45,764 nt of DNA. Origin: CAZUWH01 sp964624075 (GTDB taxonomy: Bacteria > Pseudomonadota > Alphaproteobacteria > Rhodospirillales > Rhodospirillaceae). The position numbers and the translations under genes are program-made. Of the stretch, positions 17,693 through 26,252 are shown one piece after another. The notes under the pieces were generated by a model. The model searched no databases. It had not been told where the DNA came from and was given only the letters and a program-made list of their open reading frames with translations. Positions within the stretch are counted from its first letter, which is position 1. Each line of letters starts with the position of its first letter. Location of the stretch: positions 1-45,764 of the forward strand of contig CAZUWH010000021.1 of assembly GCA_964624075.1 (NCBI GenBank). Direction: 5' to 3'.

Positions 17693-17974
17693 CAGTTTGC
17701 TCTTGATGGAAAAGAGGATACCGACAATTGGCAAACCCTATGGTTTCCGATGCCGGAGGCTTCATCACTGTTTTTGAGTGAATCGGCTTAAACTAGTTAC
17801 TTCACAATTGCCGCCATATTCTCAAAAATCGTTCTCCAATGCTGTGATAATCATCACATGCCGTAAGATTTCCTGTGCCTGGATCCGTCCTGCCAGCCTG
17901 GTGCTCTCGTCGTCATGCCCCAAAAGACTGGTGGATCAAGAGATTACGCCACTTTGCGAACGTCGTGGGCGCGG

Positions 17975-18677
17975 TCATTCCCCGCGCACCTCCTCAACCA
18001 GGGATTCCAGACGTTTCATGTCGGGCATGACCAGCGTCTCCCCGCTCTCGCCGGATAATGTGACTGCGCGCCAGCTCGTTCAGGATGTGGGCCACGGTTT
18101 CACGGGTGGGTACTGACGCGACTCACGATGTCGCTGTGAACGGGAATCGGCTGCAGCACCACCTGTCCCGATGCGTTGCTGCCAGCGGCACGGGCCTGCC
18201 GCAGAAGTTCGGCATGAACGCGATTGTTGGCCCCCAGGGTGGACAGTTCCATGATCCAGCCGGTCGCATGACGCACGACAGAAGCCAGCTGACGCATGAC
18301 GTCCAGGGCCAGGATCGGATGCGCGCTGATCAGGCGAACGAACTGCTCGGGCGTTATGGCCATGACCATCGTCTTGTCCACGGCTATGACGCTTGGCCGA
18401 CCGGGGGCACCATCGATGGCGGCTAGTTCGCCGGAACATTCTCCCGGCGCCAGGCCGGCAAGGGTGAGACTTCGCATCCTCCTAGGGAATAGATGATGAT
18501 CCGTACCCGGCTGGCAGCAATGAAGTAGATGTCCCACGAATCGGCCTGCCGGTCGATGATCTGCTCGCTGGGCGCAAACGTCTTTCAGCATCCCTGCCGG
18601 GCGATCGTCTCGCGCTTGCGCTGAGTCAGACTCGAGAAAAAGGGAATCCGGTCCACTCCCATGACGTCACCAGTCAT
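17975..18677 (-). pseudogene. Crp/Fnr family transcription regulator, decayed
   Basis: Minus-strand ATG 18677 gives MTGDVMGVDRIPFFSSLTQ and RKRETIARQGC followed by TGA. The frame continues (APSEQIIDRQADSWDIYFI, SRVRIIIYS), then shifts to LTLAGLAPGECSGELAAIDG and MELSTLGANNRVHAELLRQA. A second shift gives the helix-turn-helix region SRVSTHPRETVAHILNELAR, and the C-terminal MKRLESLVEEVRGE ends at 17975. This is the usual cNMP-type sensor domain plus winged helix. One nonsense codon and at least three frameshifts inactivate it. The ligand cannot be inferred; no N-terminal Cys cluster of FNR is seen. Confidence 0.85.
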
Positions 18678-18748
18678 CCTCTTCATACCCCCGTGACAGC
18701 GGGAGAATCTTCTCGTCCCTCGACGGCCCTTCCACTGGGGACATCATT

Positions 18749-19609
18749 CTATCGGAAGACGATGGTTTTCGGACCATTCAAAAGGACCCGGTGCTCGATA
18801 TGATAACGAACCGCCCGGGCTAGGACCACGTTCTCCAGGTCGGCACCGATCGCCACCAGATTCTCTGGCGTGTGGGTATGATCAACACGTTCAACCGCCT
18901 GCTCGATGATGGGACCTTCATCAAGATTGCTGGTGACATAATGGGCGGTGGCACCGATGATCTTGACGCCGCGGGCATGTGCCTGGTGATAGGGCTTAGC
19001 CCCCTTGAAACTGGGCAGGAAGGAATGGTGGATGTTGATGCATCGCCCCCGCAGGGCCGAACATGCTTCCGGTGACAGAATTTGCATGTAACGGGCCAGC
19101 ACGACCAGGTCGATCTCCAGTTTGTTCACCAGACCAAGCATCTTCTGCTCTTGCCCACCGCGATTCTCCCTGTCAACCGGCAATGTGTAATAAGGGATGC
19201 TATGCCATTCGACCCGCTTGCGCATGTCGTCGTGATTCGAGACCACGGCGAGGATGTCTGCCGACAATGTTCCGGATTGATAGCGGTGTAAAAGGTCGTT
19301 CAGGCAGTGTCCAAATTTCGAGACGGCGATCAACAGTCGTGCCCGTTGGCGGCTGTCGTGCAATTGCCAGATCATCTGAAAGCGCTGTGCTAGAATCGAG
19401 AATTTCTTGGCCAGCGCGTCCCGTGGTGGCGCAAGGGGGCCGAGGGCGAACACGGTCCGCATGAAAAATCGCTTCGAATAGGGATCGCCGTACTGGGCGG
19501 CTTCCGTGATAAAGGCGTCATGCTCGGCAAGGAAGCCTGAAACAGCAGCCACGATGCCAAATGTATCGGGACAGGTGATGGTCAGAATGTACAGGAGTGG
19601 CTCATCCAT
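18749..19609 (-). CDS. purU: Formyltetrahydrofolate deformylase
   Basis: 286 residues. PurU hydrolyses 10-formyl-tetrahydrofolate to formate and tetrahydrofolate, balancing one-carbon units. The N-terminal ACT domain (LYILTITCPDTFGIVAAVSGFLA, residues 5-27) is followed by the formyltransferase-like domain: LLIAVSKFGHCLNDLL, AVVSNHDD, LVVLARYMQIL, the catalytic region INIHHSFLPSFKGAKPY and a TSNLDEGPII segment with the essential Asp. Length matches the family. The frame is open upstream to 19693, but ATG 19609 fits the family start. The stop is TAG. The gene is intact and stands between a dead regulator and a small lipoprotein. Confidence 0.95.
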   Translation of the reverse strand: MDEPLLYILTITCPDTFGIVAAVSGFLAEHDAFITEAAQYGDPYSKRFFMRTVFALGPLAPPRDALAKKFSILAQRFQMIWQLHDSRQRARLLIAVSKFGHCLNDLLHRYQSGTLSADILAVVSNHDDMRKRVEWHSIPYYTLPVDRENRGGQEQKMLGLVNKLEIDLVVLARYMQILSPEACSALRGRCINIHHSFLPSFKGAKPYHQAHARGVKIIGATAHYVTSNLDEGPIIEQAVERVDHTHTPENLVAIGADLENVVLARAVRYHIEHRVLLNGPKTIVFR

Positions 19610-19718
19610 CGCAGGCACTTCCAAGGAACGCAACAGCCAGACGATTCGGAAGACGGGATTTGGCAGGATGGCGGTGATTGCAGCGCGGCGCAACCACTGT
19701 TTCCTGGCCAGTCACCGC

Positions 19719-20006
19719 CTAGTCAAGGCGCAGCTCAATGATTTCCGCATCTGCCCGCTCCGGATCGGCATCGGCCACGGCATCATCCACCAGCAGACCC
19801 GCCGCACTTCCGATCAGCGCCTCGCCCGCCGCCGCCCCGACCGAGCCCAGGCCGGAACCGAGGAAGAAGCCTGCCGGTCCCCCGATTGTCGCGCCAATCG
19901 CCATACCGACCGCTTCTTCGGCCTCCAGTCGGATCAAGGCGTTTTCTTCGGAAACACAACCACCTACGAACACGGCGGCCAGCATTGTGGCAATGATGCC
20001 CTTCAC
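19719..20006 (-). CDS. Small glycine-zipper lipoprotein
   Basis: 95 residues from GTG 20006, with GGAGGA just upstream. The N-terminus (VKGIIATMLAAVFVGGC) is a lipoprotein signal with lipobox VGGC, so the mature protein is anchored through the Cys near residue 17. A Gly/Ala-rich stretch GMAIGATIGGPAGFFLGSGLGSVGAAAG forms a glycine zipper that may insert in or bind membrane, ending in an acidic tail. This resembles small outer-membrane glycine-zipper lipoproteins of unknown role. The stop is TAG. Confidence 0.72.
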   Translation of the reverse strand: MKGIIATMLAAVFVGGCVSEENALIRLEAEEAVGMAIGATIGGPAGFFLGSGLGSVGAAAGEALIGSAAGLLVDDAVADADPERADAEIIELRLD

Positions 20007-20157
20007 GATTTCCTCCCCTCTCCGTGGTGCCACTGCCCGGATTTATACGACCTGGGCTTATACACGGTCTGTAGGCCATTTCCTACGACTGGAAGAGACA
20101 TTTCCCATGGAGCCGGTTCCATGCAGCCGGCAACCGGCCCGGAAAAAGTCACCAGAT

Positions 20158-20222
20158 GGACCCCTTGAAAGATCGTCATGCCCGCCCCCTGCGTGCGGAC
20201 AAGCATTCGCGGGAATGACGAA
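20158..20222 (-). repeat. Dispersed repeat A, copy 2
   Basis: Inverted relative to the copy at 14049-14106. On the minus strand it begins TTCGTCATTCCCGCG and ends TTTCAAGGGGTCC. The internal part CATGCCCGCCCCCTGCG differs. It lies in the non-coding region upstream of the lipoprotein gene. Confidence 0.7.
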
Positions 20223-20951
20223 ATGCAAATGCAAATAATTCGAGGTACCCAGACTGCCCGCGCTTGCAGGGATTTCCAATCCTGTCGCCCGCCATTCAGC
20301 CCAGCCGCCTCTTTGGTGCACACCAAGTCGTGGCTTTCCTTCCAGACCAGAAAGAGGCAGGCTCTTCCTGGACTTCAGGGTCGTGGAAAGTCGATGTACC
20401 TCAAAATCATACAACCCGATGGAAAGACTCCTTCCTCCCTGGAACGAGCCATGGCATTCACACGAGTCTGACTTGACAGCGTGTAGAATTGTTGCTCCTC
20501 ATCTCAAAAACACTCCCCCCCCCCCCCCCCGGATGGGCTACCGTATGCACACAAGTCAATCACTGTGGCCTGTGGAAGTACATCATTTCACACCGAAGGT
20601 AACCAACTCCCTCTGGATTGTGAAGGGTTTCCGACAGGACGGAGTCCGCCATCCTAATCCATATTTTCAAGAAGATATACACGTACTAATATAACACCCC
20701 GAATCGTCAAAGATCATGTGAATGCCATGGTGGATCGAAGAGGGGGCTGGGTACAATATAAGCGATCTTCTCCTTGGATCGGGGAAGGGCTTTTCGCGCA
20801 AGAGTCCGCTGATACAAATCGGAATGAATTCCACAATAAGAATTGCTGATTTTCGCCTATGCAAAACAACGGATAGCCCTTATCTTCCGCGTTCTGGGCG
20901 TGTGCCCGATTGGAGAGGGGCCGTCACGGCAAACCACACGAACGGAGAGCA
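20223..20951. other. Long non-coding stretch upstream of the oxidoreductase operon
   Basis: About 730 bases without a recognisable gene. It contains a C16 tract at 20515-20530 and must include the promoter of the porG operon. Short open frames here show no family features. It may be an eroded gene. Confidence 0.45.
20515..20530. repeat. Poly-C tract (16 C)
   Basis: Sixteen consecutive cytosines in non-coding DNA, followed by GGATGGG. Such tracts are length-unstable and often misassembled. No gene lies in phase with it. Confidence 0.7.
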
Positions 20952-21527
20952 ATGATCGAAATTCGCATTCATGGCCGAGGAGGCCAAGGGAACGTGGTGG
21001 CGGCGTACCTGCTCGCCTCCGCGGCCTTTGAAGTGGGACGATATTGCCAGGCCTTTCCGAATTTCGGTGCCGAGCGTCGGGGGGCACCGGTGATGGCCTT
21101 TGTGCGCATTGACACCAAGCCCATTCTGCGTCGCTCGCAGATCCGCACGCCCGCTTTTCTGATCATCCAGGATTCCGGCCTCCTGAGTGTGGCGGGCGTT
21201 CTGGATGGCCTGCATGAACAGGGTGGCGTCCTCATCAACTCACCCCTTTCGTCTGAGGAGCTGTCCCGGAGCACTGGCAAGACCGTGGTCTCCTTCGCTG
21301 CCACGAGCATGGCCTTGCAGATGACGGGCAAGCCGCTGGCCAACGTCGCGTTGCTGTCGGCGTTTGCCAGTCTGACCGGGTTGCTGCCCCAGGAAGCTCT
21401 GGTCAAGGCATTGTCGGCCCGTTTCAAGGGCGAGGTGCTGGACAAGAACCTGAAGCTGGCCGATACGGCAGCCAATCAGGTGCCGACCGGATCATGGAAG
21501 GACATTACCAATGCTCTCAGCGCTTGA
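20952..21527 (+). CDS. porG: 2-oxoacid oxidoreductase, gamma subunit
   Basis: 191 residues from ATG 20952 (GGAGAG upstream). The gamma subunit forms one domain of the TPP-dependent pyruvate/2-oxoacid oxidoreductase. Hallmarks: IRIHGRGGQGNVVAAYLLA at the N-terminus, FPNFGAERRGAPVMAFVRI (the ERRGAPV motif), and a Rossmann-like middle ending with a conserved GLLP. The stop overlaps the start of the alpha-subunit gene by 17 bases, so translation is coupled. This is the first gene of a four-gene operon. Substrate specificity (pyruvate or another 2-oxoacid) is not readable from gamma. Confidence 0.93.
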   Translation: MIEIRIHGRGGQGNVVAAYLLASAAFEVGRYCQAFPNFGAERRGAPVMAFVRIDTKPILRRSQIRTPAFLIIQDSGLLSVAGVLDGLHEQGGVLINSPLSSEELSRSTGKTVVSFAATSMALQMTGKPLANVALLSAFASLTGLLPQEALVKALSARFKGEVLDKNLKLADTAANQVPTGSWKDITNALSA

Positions 21528-22686
21528 AGGGTCGCAGGCCATCGCCCGTGCTGTCGGGCTGTGTCGCCCGGGAGTCGTTGCCGCCTATCCCATCACACCG
21601 CAAACGCATATTGTCGAGAACATTTCGAAGCTGGTTGCCGATGGTCGTTTGCACTGCGAGCTGGTCAGCGTCGAGAGCGAGTTCTCGGCCGCGTCCGTGG
21701 CCCTGGGGGCTGCTGCTGCCGGTACGCGGGCCTATACGGCCAGTTCATCGCAGGGCATCCTGCTGATGGCAGAGGTGCTTTATAACATCTCGGGCCTGCG
21801 CGTTCCGATGGTTCTGACCTGTGCTAACCGCGCCGTTGGTGCACCCCTCAACATCTGGAACGACCAGCAGGATTCCATGGCCGTGCGCGATGCCGGCTGG
21901 ATTCAGCTTTATTGTGCCGATAACCAGGAAACGGTGGACACCACCATCCAGGCCTTTCGCATCACCGAGCGGACCGAAGTGCCGGTGATGGTGTGTGTGG
22001 ACGGTTTCGTCCTCACTCATACGCTTGAACCCATCGACCTGCCGACCCAGGAGGAGGTGGACCGTTTTCTGCCGCCATATCACTTCAGCCGTGCCCTCGA
22101 TTCGCGCCACCCGCTCTCGCTTGGCACCTGCGTCGATCCGCTGTTCTTCACCGAAGCCCGTCATTCCCAGCATCAGGCCCTGCTGCGTGCAGTGGAAGAG
22201 ATCATGGCCGCTGACCAGGACTATGCCGCGATCGTCGGCCGTTCGTGCGGCGGCCTTCTGTCGGTCGCGGGGCCGCCTGAGGCCGATGTTGCTATCCTGG
22301 CACTCGGGTCAGTCTGCTCCACCATGCAGGAGGCGATGCAGATCTTCCCGCAGGAACGGGCAGTGAAGCTGATCAAGCTGCGCAGCTATCGCCCCTTCCC
22401 GATGACAGCCTTGCGTGAAGTGATGCGCGGTGTTCGGGAGTTGGTGGTACTGGAACGTGCCATTGCCCCGGGATCGGGTGGCATTGTCGGCATGGAAGTC
22501 CGCAGTCTGGCAACGAGCATGGATTATCCACCCCGTATCCACAACTACGCCGTCGGCCTTGGCGGTCGCGACGTGCCCATCGAAATTTACCCTCGCCTGA
22601 TCGAGACGATAACCCGTGTGGTTAAACCTGCGTGGTTTGAAATCTTCGATGTGGAGCTGGAAAAGCTCCCGGTGGAGGACCGGTAA
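21511..22686 (+). CDS. porA: 2-oxoacid oxidoreductase, alpha subunit
   Basis: 391 residues. The alpha subunit carries the pyrimidine-binding domain for thiamine diphosphate and part of the substrate site. It starts SALEGSQAIARAVGLCRPGVVAAYPITPQTHI (conserved YPITPQT), followed by VESEFSAASVALGAAAAGTRAYTASSSQGI, LPMT-like substitution VPMVLTCANRAVG, and a C-terminal domain with LKRYRPFP-type sequence (LRSYRPFPMTALREV). Length and order match PorA and also the alpha subunit of phenylglyoxylate:NAD oxidoreductase. The ATG lies inside porG. The frame is intact, with only 12 bases to porB. Confidence 0.93.
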   Translation: MLSALEGSQAIARAVGLCRPGVVAAYPITPQTHIVENISKLVADGRLHCELVSVESEFSAASVALGAAAAGTRAYTASSSQGILLMAEVLYNISGLRVPMVLTCANRAVGAPLNIWNDQQDSMAVRDAGWIQLYCADNQETVDTTIQAFRITERTEVPVMVCVDGFVLTHTLEPIDLPTQEEVDRFLPPYHFSRALDSRHPLSLGTCVDPLFFTEARHSQHQALLRAVEEIMAADQDYAAIVGRSCGGLLSVAGPPEADVAILALGSVCSTMQEAMQIFPQERAVKLIKLRSYRPFPMTALREVMRGVRELVVLERAIAPGSGGIVGMEVRSLATSMDYPPRIHNYAVGLGGRDVPIEIYPRLIETITRVVKPAWFEIFDVELEKLPVEDR

Positions 22687-22698
22687 GGGAGGATCGTC

Positions 22699-23784
22699 AT
22701 GACGACCACCGATGAGTCAACTCTCGACATCGAGATCCGCAAGGCCGCACTCCGCAACAAACTGAAGGAACGGCATGGAATGAATGAAAGTTCCTTGCGA
22801 CACAATGATGAATCCACCATCGCCGAACTGCGCGAACGCCAGCCTGCCTTTCGTGGCCTGGAAGCCGGTCATCGCGCCTGTCAGGGCTGTGGTGAAGCCT
22901 TGGGAGCCAGGCTGGTGGTGGAAGCCGCCGGACCCGACGTGATTCTCACCAACGCGACCGGTTGCCTGGAGATCTTTACCTCGCCATGGCCGCAATCTGC
23001 CTGGCGGGTTCCCTGGATTCACTCGCTGTTCGAGAATTCGGCTGCCATTGCCGCCGGGATCGAGGCGGCCATGAAGTACCAGGGCAAGTCCACCAAGGTT
23101 ATCGCCCAAGGGGGGGATGGCGGCACCTTTGATATCGGTTTCCAGGCCCTTTCTGGTATGCTAGAGCGCATGCACAACGTTCTATACGTGTGCTATGATA
23201 ACGAAGCCTATATGAACACTGGCATTCAGCGGTCGGGTTCCACGCCCCATGCGGCCGCCACGACCACCTCACCCGCCGGACCGGAACGGATGGGCAAGCG
23301 GCATCTGAAGAAGGACCTGCTCACCATCATCGCCTCCCACCACATCCCCTATGCCGCCAGTGCATCGGTGGCCTATCCGCGCGACCTCCGTCGCAAGGTG
23401 CGTCGGGCCATGGAAGTGGAGGGCCCTACCTTTCTGCAAGTTCATTGCCCGTGCCCGCTGGGCTGGGGCCACGACAGCCATGTGACTATCGAGGTGGCAC
23501 GGTTGGCCGTGCAGACCGGTCTGTTTCCGCTGGTGGAGTTCGAACGCGGGGAGGTCGCCAGTGTGATGCCTCTGCGCAATCCCAAACCGGTGACCGAATA
23601 CTTGAAGCTGCAAAACCGCTTTCGCCATCTGTTCTCGACTGATCCGCGAGCTCGCGAGGAACGGGAGCACCTCCAGGCTCTGGCCGATCACAATATCGAG
23701 AAATTCAGCCTTCGCGGTGAGGGTATGGACCCTCTCGACAGTGAAGGCGCCGATACCGTTCGGCGCGGTGGACTCGTGGCTTAA
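22699..23784 (+). CDS. porB: 2-oxoacid oxidoreductase, beta subunit (TPP-binding)
   Basis: 361 residues; GGGAGG lies 8 bases before ATG 22699. It carries the TPP pyrophosphate site GGDGGTFDIGFQALSGMLERMHNVLYVCYDNEAYMNTG in the standard GDG...N form (residues about 136-172). Cysteines in RACQGCGEALGAR (about 57-69) and a later Cys near HCPCPLGWGHD (about 249) ligate the catalytic [4Fe-4S] cluster together with C-terminal residues. The N-terminal ~45 residues are a charged extension not needed for the core. It is coupled to alpha upstream and to the flavoprotein downstream (12 bases). Confidence 0.94.
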   Translation: MTTTDESTLDIEIRKAALRNKLKERHGMNESSLRHNDESTIAELRERQPAFRGLEAGHRACQGCGEALGARLVVEAAGPDVILTNATGCLEIFTSPWPQSAWRVPWIHSLFENSAAIAAGIEAAMKYQGKSTKVIAQGGDGGTFDIGFQALSGMLERMHNVLYVCYDNEAYMNTGIQRSGSTPHAAATTTSPAGPERMGKRHLKKDLLTIIASHHIPYAASASVAYPRDLRRKVRRAMEVEGPTFLQVHCPCPLGWGHDSHVTIEVARLAVQTGLFPLVEFERGEVASVMPLRNPKPVTEYLKLQNRFRHLFSTDPRAREEREHLQALADHNIEKFSLRGEGMDPLDSEGADTVRRGGLVA

Positions 23785-23796
23785 GGAGAAGATCCC

Positions 23797-25485
23797 ATGT
23801 CAGTGCTCACTCGAGGCGGCTATGCCTTGCCCGGTACATCTATCGACTTCAAGACCGGAACCTGGCGCACCAGCCGGCCTATGCACAAGCATTGGGCGGC
23901 GCCCTGTCACAGCGCCTGCCCGGCCGGTGAGGATCCCCAAGCCTATATCGCTAAGATTCAGGAAAACCATCCCCGCGAGGCATGGGAAGTCATTGTTCGC
24001 GTCAATCCGCTTCCGTCCGTCACCGGCCGCATCTGTCCACACCCGTGCGAGCAGGCCTGTAACCGAGGTCATTTCGACCAGCCGCTTGCCATTCATGCCA
24101 TCGAACGATTCCTGGGTGACGAGGCCCGCCAGCAGGGGTGGGAGTATCCGGTTGATACGGGGCGCGGTGCCGCCGGGACAGCGGTAGCCGTGATCGGGGC
24201 TGGTCCGGCCGGCTTGAGCGCCACCTATCACCTGCGTCGCCGCGGTTATCAGGTCACCCTGTTCGATGCCCTGCCCGAGGCAGGGGGACTGTTGCGCTCA
24301 GCCATCCCCATCAACCGGCTGCCGCGCGATGTACTCGATGCCGATATCGAGCGCATCCTGGGACTCGGCATCGAATTCCGCGGTCGCACCCGGCTTGGTG
24401 TCGATGTCCATCTGGATGAACTGCGCAGCGACTATCGGGCCTTGTTCCTGGCTCCGGGGACGGCCAAGGCGAGGCCATGGAGCGTAGATGGCGCTGTGCC
24501 TACCGACCACCGCACCGCCTTGGAACTCCTGCAGGAATGGATCGCGGTCGGTTCCCTGCCCACACCGCAGTCTGTCATCATCCATGGCGGCGGCAATACT
24601 GCCATCGACCTGTGCCGGGCCATGAAGCGGGCCGGCGTGAAGGAAGTCCATCTCGTCACAGCTTCCGGCCTGCCCGGTCCGGACACCGAATCCGATGACA
24701 TCATCAACATCGTTCCGCGCGAACTGGAACAAGCAATCGAGGAAGGGATCACCATTCATCCGCACCGGACCATTCAGAGGTTGCTGTTCCGTGGCTCTCG
24801 GGTGGTTGGCGTGGAGATGGTCGCTCTGCGCAAGCTGCCAACCAAGAGCGGGCGGACGGGCCGTATTGCTTTCGAAGGGACTGAAACCCTGCTGCATGCC
24901 GACATGGTCATTCCGGCCATTGGTGAAAGCGTCGATCCGACAGGTCTGGGCGCTCTTCTGGGAGGCAGGGATCACTTCAGGCCCGGCAATTCCTTCGGTC
25001 GTCTGGATCACACGCCAGGAGTTTTCGCCGGTGGTGATGCACGCGGCGACCGTGGTACGGTATCAGCGGCCATCGGCGATGGACGACTGGCAGCGGCAGC
25101 GATTGATGCCTATATCCGACAGAGCGATGACCCTGAGAACGAGGAACGCGAGACGATCGGATTTGACCACATCAATCCAAGTTATTTCGAGCCGGCGCAA
25201 CGCGTGGAAGAACCAACCCTGCCGGTGGCAGAGCGAACGGATATCACTGAAGTCGACGGACCGCTGCACAGGACAGTCATTGTCAGGGAAGCGGCCCGCT
25301 GTTTCTCGTGCGGTAACTGTTTGGTGTGTGATAATTGCTGGACCTTCTGTCCCGACAATGCCGTCATCAAAACTCTGGCCAGAAATGGTTCCCATTATAT
25401 GTTCGACTACGAATACTGCAAAGGCTGCGGCGTTTGTGCATCGGAATGCCCGTGTGGTTATATCGTGATGAGCACGGAACAGTAA
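23797..25485 (+). CDS. GltD-like NAD(P) flavoprotein fused to 2[4Fe-4S] ferredoxin domain
   Basis: 562 residues. N-terminal part: a GltD-type Fe-S region with cysteines in CHSACPAGEDPQ (about 30-41) and GRICPHPCEQACNRG (about 76-90). Next come an FAD Rossmann motif VIGAGPAGLSATYHL (about 130) with FDALPEAGGLL, a second NAD(P) Rossmann motif IIHGGGNTAIDLCRAM (about 265), and GVFAGGDARGDRGTVSAAIGDG. The C-terminal ~65 residues are a ferredoxin: CFSCGNCLVCDNCWTFCP and YCKGCGVCASECPCG, enough Cys for two [4Fe-4S] clusters, i.e. a PorD/delta-like domain. Placement right after porB suggests it takes electrons from the oxidoreductase and passes them to NAD(P)+ through FAD, as in phenylglyoxylate:NAD oxidoreductase. 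Direction and cofactor are inferred. The frame is intact and ends TAA. Confidence 0.88.
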   Translation: MSVLTRGGYALPGTSIDFKTGTWRTSRPMHKHWAAPCHSACPAGEDPQAYIAKIQENHPREAWEVIVRVNPLPSVTGRICPHPCEQACNRGHFDQPLAIHAIERFLGDEARQQGWEYPVDTGRGAAGTAVAVIGAGPAGLSATYHLRRRGYQVTLFDALPEAGGLLRSAIPINRLPRDVLDADIERILGLGIEFRGRTRLGVDVHLDELRSDYRALFLAPGTAKARPWSVDGAVPTDHRTALELLQEWIAVGSLPTPQSVIIHGGGNTAIDLCRAMKRAGVKEVHLVTASGLPGPDTESDDIINIVPRELEQAIEEGITIHPHRTIQRLLFRGSRVVGVEMVALRKLPTKSGRTGRIAFEGTETLLHADMVIPAIGESVDPTGLGALLGGRDHFRPGNSFGRLDHTPGVFAGGDARGDRGTVSAAIGDGRLAAAAIDAYIRQSDDPENEERETIGFDHINPSYFEPAQRVEEPTLPVAERTDITEVDGPLHRTVIVREAARCFSCGNCLVCDNCWTFCPDNAVIKTLARNGSHYMFDYEYCKGCGVCASECPCGYIVMSTEQ

Positions 25486-25604
25486 TCTTCCAAGAAGAAT
25501 ACTCTGCGGTTGGGTGGGCTTTTGCGTCGCGTACATACACAGCCCGAGTGGGTTTGTGTGTATCCGGTCGTCCGTTTAAAGGAGGGGGCTGTGCGGGGCT
25601 TTCG

Positions 25605-26108
25605 TTAAGGCAAGCCCAAATAGCCCCCCCCCAAAGGGGAGGTCGTATTGGCGAGGCGGTCCATGTCATAGGTCATCCGGCTCATGTAGGCATTCATGCG
25701 TTGGGTGGTGACGTTCATGGCGCCCATGTCGTGGCTCATGGCCTCGAGCAACGATCGCAGTCGTTCGATGTCCTCCGACATGGTGTGCTGAATCCCAGCG
25801 ATGTCGCGATTGGCGTCGGCCAGATTGCGATCGAGCGAAACAATGCCTTGCTGTACGAAGGCGATGAAATCCACTATGCGGGCAGTATCCTGTTGCATGG
25901 TGGCCATAGTAGTTGCGGCCATATGCATGTCTTCCCCCAGGCGTCCCATGGTCGCATTCATGGTCTTGAGAGCCGAGGTGAAACCGGTCATGAACCATAG
26001 CATCACCCCTGCCACAACGAGGGTTAGCAGAGTCATCGGTCGGTTTCCTGTCATCACCGGCATCCATCCCTGTATTCGTTCAAACCACACCTCCCGCGCT
26101 TTGCTCAT
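25605..26108 (-). CDS. Membrane-anchored coiled-coil protein
   Basis: 167 residues. A short cytoplasmic N-terminus (MSKAREVWFERIQGW) precedes one membrane helix (MTLLTLVVAGVMLWFMTGF, about 25-43). A long Met-rich heptad region follows (MNATMGRLGEDMHMAATTMATM through MNAYMSRMTYDMDRL), predicted to form a coiled coil in the periplasm. Similar Met-rich, single-helix coiled-coil proteins of unknown function occur in Rhodospirillales. No enzymatic motif is seen. The gene is convergent with the oxidoreductase operon. Confidence 0.65.
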   Translation of the reverse strand: MSKAREVWFERIQGWMPVMTGNRPMTLLTLVVAGVMLWFMTGFTSALKTMNATMGRLGEDMHMAATTMATMQQDTARIVDFIAFVQQGIVSLDRNLADANRDIAGIQHTMSEDIERLRSLLEAMSHDMGAMNVTTQRMNAYMSRMTYDMDRLANTTSPLGGGYLGLP

Positions 26109-26176
26109 GATCGATCACGGCACCTGATAAAGCGCCGCGTAGCGCCCTCGGTCGCCTTGGCTCACACGGGCCCGGC

Positions 26177-26203
26177 GGGGGGGGGGGGGGGGGGGGGGGG
26201 GGG
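26177..26203. repeat. Poly-G tract (27 G)
   Basis: Twenty-seven consecutive guanines, bordered by CCCGGC on the left and CCCGCCG on the right, in the 144-base gap between two minus-strand genes. It could be a length-variable tract or a sequencing/assembly artefact. It lies just 3' of the DD-carboxypeptidase gene (26253) and upstream of the coiled-coil protein gene start (26108), so it may affect expression of the latter. Confidence 0.8.
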
Positions 26204-26252
26204 CCCGCCGACGTCTCCAGTGAGCGTGAATCGAGATCTACGCCCGATGATA

